Shown: positions 44,995 to 54,653, counted from the first letter of the stretch. The stretch: DNA of 64,000 nucleotides from Pedobacter sp. B4-66 (GCF_018492665.1 NZ_JAFVME010000001.1:806001-870000), one strand, 5' to 3'. The notes: generated from the sequence alone by a model not told the origin. Made by a program: numbers and translations.

Positions 44995-47900
44995 TTATGG
45001 TTTGTAATGGTAGTCGTATTTCTTCAGGATATTCCCATTCTGATCTTTCAAATGCATTAACCGCTGGAAACTATCATATTCATAATACACTGTTTTTCCA
45101 GTGTCATCTATGGCACTGGTCATCCCTACCAATGGTTCATAGGTATAAGTACTCATAGCGGCATCAGAAGGTTGGATCCTTAAATCATCAAACCATACTG
45201 TCCCAACACTATTATTGTCCAACCTTAAAAACATTTGAGTGACATCAGCCGGAACTAAAAAATCCTTTTTCATATACACCCACTTATTGGTTACCCCAGT
45301 CAGCATGCTGTCATTGTAAGTATTATATCCAGTTTCCCCTGCTTTCATCATAAACAGAAACAATTGAACTGTAGGACCATTGCTATACACCCAGCCCGAA
45401 AAGGTAAATTTCTTGGGAGCCGCTAAACTGATGTTCAATCTTTTGCTACTATGACTGACCATCTCAGTAGCATTCGGATTAATAATCCTACCCGAGTAGT
45501 TACCGGTATGGGGCCTGGTATTGTCATAAATCACATTTGCCTCGAAATCTAGTCCTAATTCCGGTTCTTCAAAGTTCTGACTATAAAATTCATTGACAGC
45601 GGAATTTTTGATTTCCGCTATCTGATAATCATTATTATAACCCCATTTATAACTAGACTTTTCCTCATCTGGTGCTCCTTGCTCCAGCAAATTTCCTTTT
45701 ACGTCATATTTAAATTCATTTCTCTTTTCGTAACGACCATCATATGCAAAACCTAAACTAATACTTTGGGTTGTACCAATAAATGCAGTTGAAATCAGTG
45801 GCGAAACAATGTTGGCATCAAAACTACTTTCTAGCAATCCGTTTTCGTAATGGAACATTTTACTGGCTGTCACGTAAGCATTCGTCGACCTAATCTTCAT
45901 TGTAGTAACTTCAACTGGAGCAGATACTATATTCTTAGTTTTTAGAAAATCCAAATCATACAATTCATTTGTCGAACCATAGCCCGAAGTCAAATTAAAA
46001 TCTCCGCTATATTTCAAAATAGTCCGGATACTATCGTTTGTTGACCCTGAAGTCGTCTTACTTCTCAATAACCTTGATCCAGCATCATATGTAAACCTAC
46101 TTTTGGTTACTATCGGCAATGCACCGGTGCCATAATCAGTAATTTCTTCTGTTTTCAAATATGGATCAAAAGTATAAATTGGGTAAGTTATCAGGTTTTG
46201 TGCAGCAGGCCCCAAACGGGCATAAACCCTCACAAAAGAATTATACCTAGAGGGATCATCATTATAAGTATTTACTGTTTTCTTAACTAAAGCTTTTGCC
46301 ACAGAATAGCTAGAAACCGACGTCAAAAGACCGCGTTCTAACTCCAGCTTTCCAAATAGTTTATACTCCATTTGCGTGCTTTTAACTACGCTCATTGAGC
46401 TAAATGGTTCCTTATCCAAATAGCCATTATCAAAATTATTGTACTTATAAACAACATACCCTAGTCCGCTTTTCTCTGTCACTTCCGAATAACTAATGTG
46501 ATTACCATTCGTTGTGTTCAAATAGCTCATTGTTGCGCTTGAAAACTTCTTAAAAGTACCCCAGCTGTTCGTGTGAGCATCATCGTAATATACAGGCTTA
46601 CTAGCTAATATTCCGCTTGACAGCGTATCATTGCCTATGTAATTCGTTACATAAAAAAATTCTTTCACTTGTGGAATCGCTGTATTACCATCAAATGTTT
46701 CCATTTTTCTGATTCTTAACCCACCTCCCAACTTGTTTAGATTTAAGTTAACAAGTGTTAATGTTGGTGACTGTTCTACTTGTTTCGAAAACCTATGGGG
46801 TTCAAAATAAAAATCAGAATATCCCCCAGTCGGATAAGTTATCCTTGTTAAAATCTCTGCATCCATATACTCAGCATTAGGTTCTCTTGAAATAAAATAG
46901 GAATTTAAATCTGGGACAGCAGTAAGATTTTGATGACTAACCGCACCCCAAAAATTCTTTCCGTTCCAATAACCCCAATGATCTTCCTCGCCAATGTTAT
47001 AGGCAGGAAGTTTCTTAGCATTATAGGTAAGGCCATATTCATATGTACTTAGTACGCCACTTTTGTCGTGAAACTTTATCCGGTCAAGTTTAAGGCGTTC
47101 AGTTACCTTTTCGATATATCCTAAATTGACTCTCCGCTCAACCTTATTATTAAAAGATAGCGTAATGGAATCAATTTTATACGTGGACCAGGACGGACCA
47201 CTGAAATTATAATGATTAAAACTATCTTGGCTTAACGGTTTACCTTTAAAGATCATAGGCAAATCCTTGGATTGAGATTTATAAAACCTACATATTATAT
47301 TGTTGTCTGCTTCTATTCGGTCCAAATATGAAGTATAGATCAAAGTTTTAGCATTTTGATTTATATCATAGGTCTTGATCAGTCTGCCGATCTGGTTAAA
47401 ATTATTTTCTGAGATCTCAGAATAAGTGTTTTGTTGTAAAGTTAAGCCATGTGTGTAGTAAAACCTCACAGACCTGCCTTTAGGAGAAACAATCTCAGAC
47501 AATCGCCAGGCAGAGGCAGATATCTTACCAGCCACACATTTAGGAGCATTAGTACCAACAAGACAATAATTAATCACCCGCTCTGGTCCAGCTGGGCCAG
47601 TAGCATTATAAGGTTCCTGTACACCCGGTAGCGAAGGCACAGAGAATTCTATTGCAGATTGTTCCCTCCCAAAAATATATTTTGTACCATCTCCAGTAGT
47701 CATTGTAAATTTTACAATAACAGAATAAATGGGTAATGTGGTTGAGGGAGCCTGCAGGTTTGGGAGGATATAATCACTCTGTCTTTCAAGTTCAATCTTT
47801 ATCCCTGGGTTATTTGGAGAGTTCACAATCCATTTCCCTTCATGGTTCAACATGAACTTTCCTGATATCCCATTCACATTAAATGAAAATTCATCGGGGG

Positions 47901-48348
47901 CAAGATTTGGAGTGCCAATCGGCTTCGGTAATGTTGTCCAGTCTGATGCTGCTAGTAAAGCATAATCATCAAGATAATCGAGTTCATCAACTTCACCATT
48001 TACGTGCCTGTTAATCACTCCACCGGCCATCAAACTCCAGCTCAAGCCCGTAGAACCGGGCCGCTGATCTGGACGGCAGCCACCGGTTTCATAGCCTAGA
48101 ACTACTGGAATTTTTATTTCTCCATTATTTATTGTCATTAGCGGGATGTTGACATTTACTGCTCCATTAAATGGAGAGACGGGGATATCTCCATACCTCC
48201 CAAAACCGCTAGCATCAGGACTTTGAAAAACAGGAAGGTTAGCAAGAGGCGGCGGAACAGCCTGTGAAAATAACTGCTGGCCCGATCCAGAAAAGACAAA
48301 AAACAAAATAGACAATAAAAAGCGATTGTAAAAGTAGACGTTTTTCAT
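44995..48348 (-). CDS. SpvB/YD-repeat secreted protein, partner of the RHS protein
   Basis: Secreted protein of 1117 residues from the ATG at 48348 (signal peptide ends LFSQA); an upstream TTG would add a hydrophobic but unlikely extension. The N-terminus resembles SpvB-like shells (YGDIPVSPFNGAVNVNIPLM, GLSWSLMAGGVINRHVNGE). The middle contains YD-like repeats. A carbohydrate-binding-like beta-sandwich at ~910-1055 (GNYSGRIINPNATEMVS ... WFDDLRIQ) precedes three final YD strands (KTVYYEYDSFQRLMHLKDQN). Such two-gene SpvB/RHS units are common in Bacteroidota and probably form a shell with the downstream RHS protein. Confidence 0.85.
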   Translation of the reverse strand: MKNVYFYNRFLLSILFFVFSGSGQQLFSQAVPPPLANLPVFQSPDASGFGRYGDIPVSPFNGAVNVNIPLMTINNGEIKIPVVLGYETGGCRPDQRPGSTGLSWSLMAGGVINRHVNGEVDELDYLDDYALLAASDWTTLPKPIGTPNLAPDEFSFNVNGISGKFMLNHEGKWIVNSPNNPGIKIELERQSDYILPNLQAPSTTLPIYSVIVKFTMTTGDGTKYIFGREQSAIEFSVPSLPGVQEPYNATGPAGPERVINYCLVGTNAPKCVAGKISASAWRLSEIVSPKGRSVRFYYTHGLTLQQNTYSEISENNFNQIGRLIKTYDINQNAKTLIYTSYLDRIEADNNIICRFYKSQSKDLPMIFKGKPLSQDSFNHYNFSGPSWSTYKIDSITLSFNNKVERRVNLGYIEKVTERLKLDRIKFHDKSGVLSTYEYGLTYNAKKLPAYNIGEEDHWGYWNGKNFWGAVSHQNLTAVPDLNSYFISREPNAEYMDAEILTRITYPTGGYSDFYFEPHRFSKQVEQSPTLTLVNLNLNKLGGGLRIRKMETFDGNTAIPQVKEFFYVTNYIGNDTLSSGILASKPVYYDDAHTNSWGTFKKFSSATMSYLNTTNGNHISYSEVTEKSGLGYVVYKYNNFDNGYLDKEPFSSMSVVKSTQMEYKLFGKLELERGLLTSVSSYSVAKALVKKTVNTYNDDPSRYNSFVRVYARLGPAAQNLITYPIYTFDPYLKTEEITDYGTGALPIVTKSRFTYDAGSRLLRSKTTSGSTNDSIRTILKYSGDFNLTSGYGSTNELYDLDFLKTKNIVSAPVEVTTMKIRSTNAYVTASKMFHYENGLLESSFDANIVSPLISTAFIGTTQSISLGFAYDGRYEKRNEFKYDVKGNLLEQGAPDEEKSSYKWGYNNDYQIAEIKNSAVNEFYSQNFEEPELGLDFEANVIYDNTRPHTGNYSGRIINPNATEMVSHSSKRLNISLAAPKKFTFSGWVYSNGPTVQLFLFMMKAGETGYNTYNDSMLTGVTNKWVYMKKDFLVPADVTQMFLRLDNNSVGTVWFDDLRIQPSDAAMSTYTYEPLVGMTSAIDDTGKTVYYEYDSFQRLMHLKDQNGNILKKYDYHYKP

Positions 48349-48519
48349 ATAATGATTGAGTTCATTTAGTGCATACCAAAAAGCGACAAACATCAATGAA
48401 AAGAGAAAAAAATGAGCGCTAATTAATCTGGTCACAAAGATAAATTATTATAATATTAAATCATAATTATTCTTAATAACAAGAGCTTATCCCTTCGTTA
48501 CATCATAAAAAAGATATGA

Positions 48520-48858
48520 ATCACCACATCGAGGGAACTTTTACTGACAGAGGTAATCACTCCAGATGATTACAAACAAATAAAAACTGAAGGAGAAAAA
48601 ACCATCATAAGACTAGAAGCAAAGATCAATGACTTATCACAAAAAATAGCGTTTGATTACGATATCTTCAGTATAGTAGACGAATCATTGGAAACCCTTA
48701 AAAACATTGTTGACTTATACGAGAAGGCTGATATGGAGGGCAAACAATATATTGTTGGTTCGATCTTTCCTGAAAAGTTCGTTTTTGACGGGGAGATCGA
48801 TCGAACCGCCCGCATGAACCTATGCTTCCATCTTATCTACCACATTAACAATAAATAG
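48520..48858 (+). pseudogene. Serine recombinase, C-terminal remnant
   Basis: A 112-codon open stretch without its own start. It reads TEVITPDDYKQIKTEGEKTI, a coiled segment (RLEAKINDLSQKIAFDYDIF) and GKQYIVGSIFPEKFVFDGEI, ending HLIYHINNK. This is the C-terminal end typical of large serine recombinases of Bacteroidota. The catalytic and zinc-ribbon parts are missing. It marks a former mobile element at the junction between the RHS module and the defence island. Confidence 0.75.
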
Positions 48859-48871
48859 AGGGCAAAAAAAA

Positions 48872-48901
48872 GGAGTTAGTCTTAAATTTAAGACTAACTC
48901 C
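48872..48901. terminator. 30-bp perfect palindrome, terminator-like
   Basis: GGAGTTAGTCTTAAA followed by its exact complement. An A8 run precedes it on the plus strand, so on the minus strand it is a stem followed by T8, a good terminator for minus-strand transcription. It lies 13 bases after the recombinase remnant and may be part of the old element's end. Confidence 0.65.
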
Positions 48902-49170
48902 CTCAAAGTGCTCCCTTTCGAACTGAACTCAAAAAAATTTATTGATGATTTAAGGAAAATTGCACGAATTAGTAAGTTGATTAATCAAGAACCCCTTAGT
49001 AGAGATTTTACCTTAAAATATAAGCGAACCTGGAAAAAGAAAAAAGGATAAAAGTAGCTTATATGGTGAAATTTGGCAGATATTAACTTAATCAAAGCAC
49101 CAAAAAATTCAATTCAAACGATGCATTTGTAGTCTCGAGTAGGGTATTTTTATGTGTATAAAACCACACA
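48902..49170. other. Noncoding stretch after the recombinase remnant
   Basis: A start-less plus-strand frame ending at 49051 reads FELNSKKFIDDLRKIARISK and ends YKRTWKKKKG. It looks like a decayed protein end, but I cannot name it. Otherwise nothing was recognised. Confidence 0.3.
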
Positions 49171-49220
49171 TTTATCTCTACTAGAGATATGCTAAAAAAT
49201 GAGTTTATCTCTAGTAGAGT
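49171..49220 (+). repeat. 50-bp palindromic repeat, copy 2
   Basis: Same 50-bp sequence as at 37677-37726 with three differences, same orientation, 11.5 kb away. The stretch between the copies contains the carbonic anhydrase gene, the broken S41/RHS junk, the RHS module and the recombinase remnant. Confidence 0.9.
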
Positions 49221-49735
49221 GGTTACCCCGTTAATAATCGTGTTTAGGGCTTTGGAAAATGGAATAGCATAACTGCAATTTGAATGATCTTTTTAGAATC
49301 ATCTGGCAGTTTGAATTCATAGCTCAATCCTTAAAAGAAATCCGAATTATTCATAGCGTTTTTTCCAATCAAATTACGGAATATCAGGATGGAAAGATCT
49401 ATATCGAACCCGCCTTAGCAGCCCATCTAAGGTGGTTTTTGATTTCATTTCGTTTTTATCAAGTAATGTTTTTTAGCTGATATTTTATTTATACAGTTGT
49501 ATCATGATAAAACTTTTAGGGCTTTTAAAAACGATGAATGGCACCGAGGAAATTCGATTTGATTTTCTTCTTTATATAATTGTTTATATTAGTGCGAGGA
49601 AATCGTCTAATAGTATAACCTTCAATTAACGCCAGATATGTTTAACCCTTTACTTATTTATCATTTTTCCTGGATAGCAGATACGCGTCACTGCTCTTTT
49701 GTAAATCCATTCTACTCTGAAACTCAGAAATACTG
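49221..49735. other. Largely noncoding stretch before the ABC-ATPase cassette
   Basis: A 66-codon plus-strand frame (49280-49480, TTG start) reads QFEFIAQSLKEIRIIHSVF; it has no recognisable family and may be a remnant. The rest is A/T-rich and should hold the promoter of the downstream cassette; no convincing box was picked out. Confidence 0.35.
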
Positions 49736-50386
49736 ATGGAGGATACCTTAAGAAAATTCCGCGATCGGCTCAGGATCATTATTATTCTTTACACCTGCTG
49801 CGAGCGGCTAGAGGAAGATACTAAGGAATACTATGGGATATTTCGAAGTGAGATAAAAATTCAGGCTTTAGATTTCTTGCTCCGTTATCCTGATTTTCTC
49901 TCCATGGAACTGATGAGCCTGATCGACGAGGGTGCAGCCATTGACCAGACTGAAATCAGGGAAATTATCCATCAGATCTACCAACAAAAAGAGCCGGAAA
50001 TTCGCGTGGAAGAAATGGAAAAATTTTTTAATGGCGCTTATGAAAGTATTGATGAAGTAATTGCCTTTCACGTCAGTATAGGCTTTCTGTACCATGAAAG
50101 TAAAAAACGAACAGACGGAAAAAACTACGACAAACAATATTACATCACCAATGACTGTGTCAAGAAAATCGAGGAACATCTAAAAGAAATAGCCGCAGTA
50201 AAATGGTATTTCGACAGGTGTGAACTTCTGAAGCGATATTTCAATCATTTTCCAGGCACAGAATTAAAGACCAGACAATACCGTTACACCGAATATAGCG
50301 GGGTTTCCTACAAATCCTACATCAAAAATATCAACAGCCGGGTTAGTGCTGCGTATTTTCAACATTTTAAACGTCAGCTGCTATGA
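49736..50386 (+). CDS. Small component of an SMC-like ABC ATPase defence cassette (ABC-3C middle component / LmuC-like)
   Basis: Soluble helical protein of 216 residues. A probable winged-helix core spans ~35-150 (IQALDFLLRYPDFLSMELMSL ... DEVIAFHVSIGFLYHESKKR ... YYITNDCVKKIEEHL). No catalytic motif. Its last codons overlap the next ATG (ATGA), so it is translationally coupled to the ABC ATPase gene. In three-component ABC systems and in Lamassu, a small helical subunit is encoded with the SMC-like ATPase and bridges it to the effector; I infer that role here from context. A sequence-family match could not be tested. Confidence 0.65.
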   Translation: MEDTLRKFRDRLRIIIILYTCCERLEEDTKEYYGIFRSEIKIQALDFLLRYPDFLSMELMSLIDEGAAIDQTEIREIIHQIYQQKEPEIRVEEMEKFFNGAYESIDEVIAFHVSIGFLYHESKKRTDGKNYDKQYYITNDCVKKIEEHLKEIAAVKWYFDRCELLKRYFNHFPGTELKTRQYRYTEYSGVSYKSYIKNINSRVSAAYFQHFKRQLL

Positions 50387-52539
50387 GTATCAACAGCATC
50401 AAATACACCGAATTTGTCAAATATGTACACCGTCAGTTTGAAGATAAGCTCACTGAAGAACAAATCAATAAAATTCTCTATCTGAAAGAGGGTTACAATA
50501 AAGATTCTCCAACATCCCTGGGAAAATCTCTGCTGTTGAACCGGTTGATTTTTTCCGGTCAAAAACGGGACGGTGAAAAGTTTATTCATGATCAACAACT
50601 TTTCACAGGAATCAATGTATGGATAGCAGACAACCACAAAGGAAAATCCACAATATTCAAGGTCATTAAATTTGCCCTCACAGGATCAGACAGTATAAAA
50701 AAGGATCTAAAACCATGGATTGAAGAAATTATTCTGGAATTCAGAATCGGAATAATTGACTATACCTGTGCCATTGACCGTACAGGCCGAGACCGTGGCT
50801 ATCTATACAGGATGAAAATGGAACAATTCTTACAGCTACGGACGGACAACAAACTTGATTCTGCAGATAGTGAGCTTGAATTTGAATTTAAGAATAGGAC
50901 ACAGTTTGAGGAAAAGATGCAGGAATTTTTCTTCGACCACTTTTCCTTCTACACCCTTAAATACACCTCGAAAAACAGTGCCAAAGACAATTTTGACCTC
51001 AGTACGGCAAACCTCAGTTGGACAACTTATTTCAAATCTATTTACCTAGAATCTAGTAATTATGAGCACCTTTTTTTTAATACAGAAAGTTATGGTGCCC
51101 AGGGCAAGAAAATATTTGAAATGATTCTTGGGCTTCCGTTAACCTATCCAATCAATATGCTGAACCTTCAGCTAGAAAAAACGGTGGAGGCAATAGGCAA
51201 GATCAAACTCGTAGACAAATCAAAGACAGAACAATCAAAGGAAAGTCTTACAAAACTAGAAAAGCGATACGAAACGGTCATCGCGGAACTTGAAAAAGCC
51301 AAAAACGCTGTGAAAGGTACCTTGAGTGAAAGGGCTTTTGTGGAGGAGTATATCCAGATACAAGAAAAGGTTAATAAAATCCGTATTCAACAGCGTTCGG
51401 CAGAAGAAAACTACCAACTCGAGAAGATCAAACAGGTACCATTGGAGGAGGAACTATACAATCTGCAAGAAGACAAAAAGAAGATAAATATTGAGATAAA
51501 CCGGCTCAGTAAACAAGACCTGAACGTTGAACTATACCGGCAGGCAGAAAGTTTTTTCACCAACCTAGAAATAAAAACCTGCCCACACTGCGAAACAACA
51601 GTTAGCGAAAAAAAGAAAGTCCAGGAAAGGCAGACACATGAATGTAGTTTATGCGGAGAAACACCGACTCAACAAAAGATTGAAGAGGAGGAATTGCAAT
51701 TAAAAGCCAAACGGATAAAGGAAGAAATCCTCGTTCACCAGAAAAAACTTGAAGAAGTCAGCAACCTGATTTTAGAAAAGCAGACTGCCTTAAGCCAGTT
51801 AAAAGAATTGCTTGCTCAAAAATATGAGGCAATGGTCAAAATCCCATCCCTGGAATCAGACAATGCAAAACTGCAGGAACTGGAGAAGAAAATAGATACC
51901 GTACTCAAAGAGCGCGCACAGCAGAAGGATCTATTTGAAAACCGAGAAAAATACATTAAGGAAGAAGCTGTACTCAAATTTCAGATCGATGAATTGAAAA
52001 AACAAAAGAGCAGCACAGCCGGACCCGAACTATCAGAATATTACCTAACCCAGCAGGTACTGGAATATGCACTAAGTTCCCTTGCAAAAAAGCGCATCCA
52101 GTTGAACGCAGATATATTGTCAAAACTTCAGGACCTGATCCTAAAGGAAGTCAATTCCTTCGGCTTGATCAGTATAGAAAAGGTCGAAATCGATGACAAC
52201 TTGAACCTTGCCTTGACCCAAAACGGGGTCATTGTTGGATTTTCAGAACTGGAGCCTGGAGAAAAACTCCGTGTTAAACTTGCATTTTATCTTAGCCTGA
52301 TCCAGCTTGACATCGAACATTCACTGGGGAGACACCCAAGGTTTTTAATCTTTGATTCTCCCGGCAGCGAAGAAATGGTTCCCAAACATCTGCACGGTCT
52401 TTCAGATATGTTTAAAAGCATCAACGAGCGATTTAAGGACCATATGCAGATATTTGTTGGATCGGCTCTTAGGGAGTTTGAACAGATTGCTGAGCCCAAA
52501 AAGACCTTCATCAAAGCTGAGGAAGAATTTGTATTTTAA
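50383..52539 (+). CDS. SMC/Rad50-like ABC ATPase with zinc hook (LmuB-like)
   Basis: ATPase of 718 residues. Walker A is ADNHKGKST (82-90), set after an N-terminal extension unusual for SMC proteins. Coiled coils at ~265-395 and ~425-560 flank a zinc-hook-like region with two CxxC pairs, CPHC (400-403) and CSLC (421-424). The signature-like motif is SELEPGEKLRVKLAFYLS (~620), and Walker B is RFLIFDSPG with D658, followed by a switch-histidine-like region. Such proteins sense DNA ends or structures and license an effector in Lamassu, ABC-3C and Rad50-like systems. It overlaps both neighbours (ATGA and TAATG). Moderately A+T-rich. Confidence 0.9.
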   Translation: MSINSIKYTEFVKYVHRQFEDKLTEEQINKILYLKEGYNKDSPTSLGKSLLLNRLIFSGQKRDGEKFIHDQQLFTGINVWIADNHKGKSTIFKVIKFALTGSDSIKKDLKPWIEEIILEFRIGIIDYTCAIDRTGRDRGYLYRMKMEQFLQLRTDNKLDSADSELEFEFKNRTQFEEKMQEFFFDHFSFYTLKYTSKNSAKDNFDLSTANLSWTTYFKSIYLESSNYEHLFFNTESYGAQGKKIFEMILGLPLTYPINMLNLQLEKTVEAIGKIKLVDKSKTEQSKESLTKLEKRYETVIAELEKAKNAVKGTLSERAFVEEYIQIQEKVNKIRIQQRSAEENYQLEKIKQVPLEEELYNLQEDKKKINIEINRLSKQDLNVELYRQAESFFTNLEIKTCPHCETTVSEKKKVQERQTHECSLCGETPTQQKIEEEELQLKAKRIKEEILVHQKKLEEVSNLILEKQTALSQLKELLAQKYEAMVKIPSLESDNAKLQELEKKIDTVLKERAQQKDLFENREKYIKEEAVLKFQIDELKKQKSSTAGPELSEYYLTQQVLEYALSSLAKKRIQLNADILSKLQDLILKEVNSFGLISIEKVEIDDNLNLALTQNGVIVGFSELEPGEKLRVKLAFYLSLIQLDIEHSLGRHPRFLIFDSPGSEEMVPKHLHGLSDMFKSINERFKDHMQIFVGSALREFEQIAEPKKTFIKAEEEFVF

Positions 52540-54329
52540 TGGAAATCAACCTCGCCAGTTCCGAACTCTTTAAAACCGGAAAATACTTTGACCAGGTGAA
52601 CTTTCTGGACAATTTCCACCATGCTGATCTTAGTAAGTACACAGGAAAGCAACTCTTTGAGTATCTCTCTGAGGTGATCTCAGTAAATTCTAACCTCTTT
52701 ATCAAAAGGTCGGCATTCAAGGTCTTGTGCGAGCTATTTATCTTAAAAAAGATCGAAACAAGGATACAAGTACTAGGTTTGATCAGCTGCTTTTTGGATG
52801 AAAATGAAATGCTTCAAAACATAGCTTTAAAATACCTCGCGCATTTTACACCAATTATTGATGATGATTTGCTACATAAATTAAAGGAATGTTCAGACAG
52901 TCCAAATGCAGAAGTAGCCAGTCAAGCCTACATCTGCCTGGGAATATTGGAGTTGACAAAGAGCATCAATGAAAATACACTCACATCACCGCTCAATAGC
53001 TTGACTGATTCTTCTGTCTATTTTAAGGCAGCAACCTTAAGCGTGGAGAACCGGGTAGATGCCGATTTCTACCTAACATTTATTGCACTGATAAAATCCA
53101 TTATTGCTTTTGACGAGTCCGAATTCCTAGGGTTGCTTACAGAACTGAAAACACAGCTACAGGGACGCATTTTATATGAACTTAATCAGGCAGATCTTGA
53201 ACTGGAATACCTATTGTATAAATTAAGCGAAAATCTGATCGGCCTTTTTAAGCAGAGTGAGAATGCTAACGGCTGGCTGGAGTTCCGTCCAAACATACAA
53301 GCCCTATTTGAATTGAAAATCCAAGCCGACCAGCTCTCATTAACGGAAAGCACCAATCGGAATCTACTGTATAAGTACCGGCTCAGCATCTTTGAAAAGC
53401 TGGAATCCAAGATACTAAGTGTCAATTTAAAAACCGAACAGCAAAAACTGGAGAAACTCAAAGCATTAACGGGCTGCGAAGAACTGCAGAACTATATCAC
53501 CTACCTCCTGTCCTTATATCCTGATGAACAGGAACCAACGGAAGATCTACAAATGCTTGCCCTACTTTCGGATAGCTTTGGAGCCAAACAAGGCCTCGAA
53601 ATCTACCAATCGATCAAAAACAAAGAAACAACTTTAATACAAGCCATTGGCAAAATGTTGAAAAACGAACAAAGTGGTACGCTGCCTTTTCGTACAGGAA
53701 GTATTATTGGCCAGCAAATTCTCTTTGACTTGATGAAAGAAATCGGAACATTGCTGCAAAACTATCCAGCCGACAAAATGGAGGTATTTAGTAATATTTT
53801 AGAAGAAGTCATACGCTACACCAGGGTCACTTTGGTTGACCATGACAAGGCCCGGCACCAGTTTCTTTACAGTGAACAGGACGGAGGAAAAGGTCAAACG
53901 GCATTGGAGGCTGACCTTCAGGACAGTATGATCCTCTATTTCGAGCATTCAAAAATCGCCGACGGCCTGGAACATGAACGAGCTAAATTTGTCGACGGCG
54001 GGAGGGTCGACATCCTTTATAAAAAAGACATACTGACCATTCCAATTGAACTGAAAAGATCTCTTTCGCAGCCCGACCAAGCAAGTTTGGAGGACAATTA
54101 CATTGCACAGGCACAAACTTACACTTCTGGCTATGAGCAACTGGGTATATTTGTCCTGCTAGAGCTGAGCGATAAATCAAAACTTCCGCCACCAAATTTC
54201 AAGGACTGGTTCCGGATTCATCATCTCACCCCGTCCAGTAATTTAGAGCTGAGATATCCGGATTATGTAGTTTCAATTGTAATTCCAGGTAACCGGACAC
54301 TTCCAAGCAGTAAAAGCACCTACAAATAA
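52539..54329 (+). CDS. Helical-repeat protein with C-terminal PD-(D/E)XK nuclease domain, probable effector
   Basis: Protein of 596 residues. The N-terminal ~370 residues look like HEAT-type helical repeats (RIQVLGLISCFLDENEMLQN, LQNIALKYLAHFTPIIDDD). The C-terminal ~150 residues show a restriction-endonuclease-fold core: an upstream glutamate helix (ALEADLQDSMILYF), D491 in GGRVDILY, and E504-L-K506 in IPIELKRS, followed by QAQTYTSGYEQLGIFVLL, the typical post-catalytic helix and strand. It starts on the last base of the ATPase stop codon (TAATG). It is most likely the DNA-cleaving effector released by the ATPase; the N-terminal repeats may hold it inactive. I do not know a named family with this architecture. 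Confidence 0.8.
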   Translation: MEINLASSELFKTGKYFDQVNFLDNFHHADLSKYTGKQLFEYLSEVISVNSNLFIKRSAFKVLCELFILKKIETRIQVLGLISCFLDENEMLQNIALKYLAHFTPIIDDDLLHKLKECSDSPNAEVASQAYICLGILELTKSINENTLTSPLNSLTDSSVYFKAATLSVENRVDADFYLTFIALIKSIIAFDESEFLGLLTELKTQLQGRILYELNQADLELEYLLYKLSENLIGLFKQSENANGWLEFRPNIQALFELKIQADQLSLTESTNRNLLYKYRLSIFEKLESKILSVNLKTEQQKLEKLKALTGCEELQNYITYLLSLYPDEQEPTEDLQMLALLSDSFGAKQGLEIYQSIKNKETTLIQAIGKMLKNEQSGTLPFRTGSIIGQQILFDLMKEIGTLLQNYPADKMEVFSNILEEVIRYTRVTLVDHDKARHQFLYSEQDGGKGQTALEADLQDSMILYFEHSKIADGLEHERAKFVDGGRVDILYKKDILTIPIELKRSLSQPDQASLEDNYIAQAQTYTSGYEQLGIFVLLELSDKSKLPPPNFKDWFRIHHLTPSSNLELRYPDYVVSIVIPGNRTLPSSKSTYK

Positions 54330-54428
54330 CAACCAAGTTAAATAAGAACAGGACAAAAATTTCACTAAAAATGCCCGGATTAATATTCAAAATATATTTA
54401 ACACATTCATCCTTTCCAAAAATGCCAC

Positions 54429-54653
54429 CTAGTATTCTAAAAGCTCATCATAACTCAGCAGCCTGACGTCTTTTTGTCCGAACTGTCTCTTGGTCGTATT
54501 GATCACTTCAGCATGATCCAATTTTTCTTCCATGCGGCCAATCAGGATATTAAAATCAATTTTACTGGGGAAAAATCCAAACTCCTTTTCGATGTATCTG
54601 CGATTCATTTTATCGCCCAGGTAGTCCTTATAACCGCTAAAGAGTCTGTTGCC
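54429..54653 (-). pseudogene. Shedu-like (DUF4263) C-terminal remnant
   Basis: A 74-codon minus-strand frame without start: YKDYLGDKMNRRYIEKEFGF, then DFNILIGRMEEK and KRQFGQKDVRLLSYDELLEY before a stop. The strand-helix-strand with the final LSYDELL resembles the end of the PD-(D/E)XK domain of DUF4263/Shedu defence proteins. The catalytic core is absent. It lies in the ~430-base gap between the ABC cassette and the Argonaute operon. Confidence 0.45.

Noticed and set aside
48872..48901. 30-bp palindrome as a possible tRNA or attachment core
   Set aside because: No cloverleaf or conserved T-loop was found; the A8/T8 flank makes a terminator the simpler reading.
49280..49480. 66-codon plus-strand frame
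   Set aside because: TTG start, no recognisable family and no neighbour relationship; mentioned only as a possible remnant.
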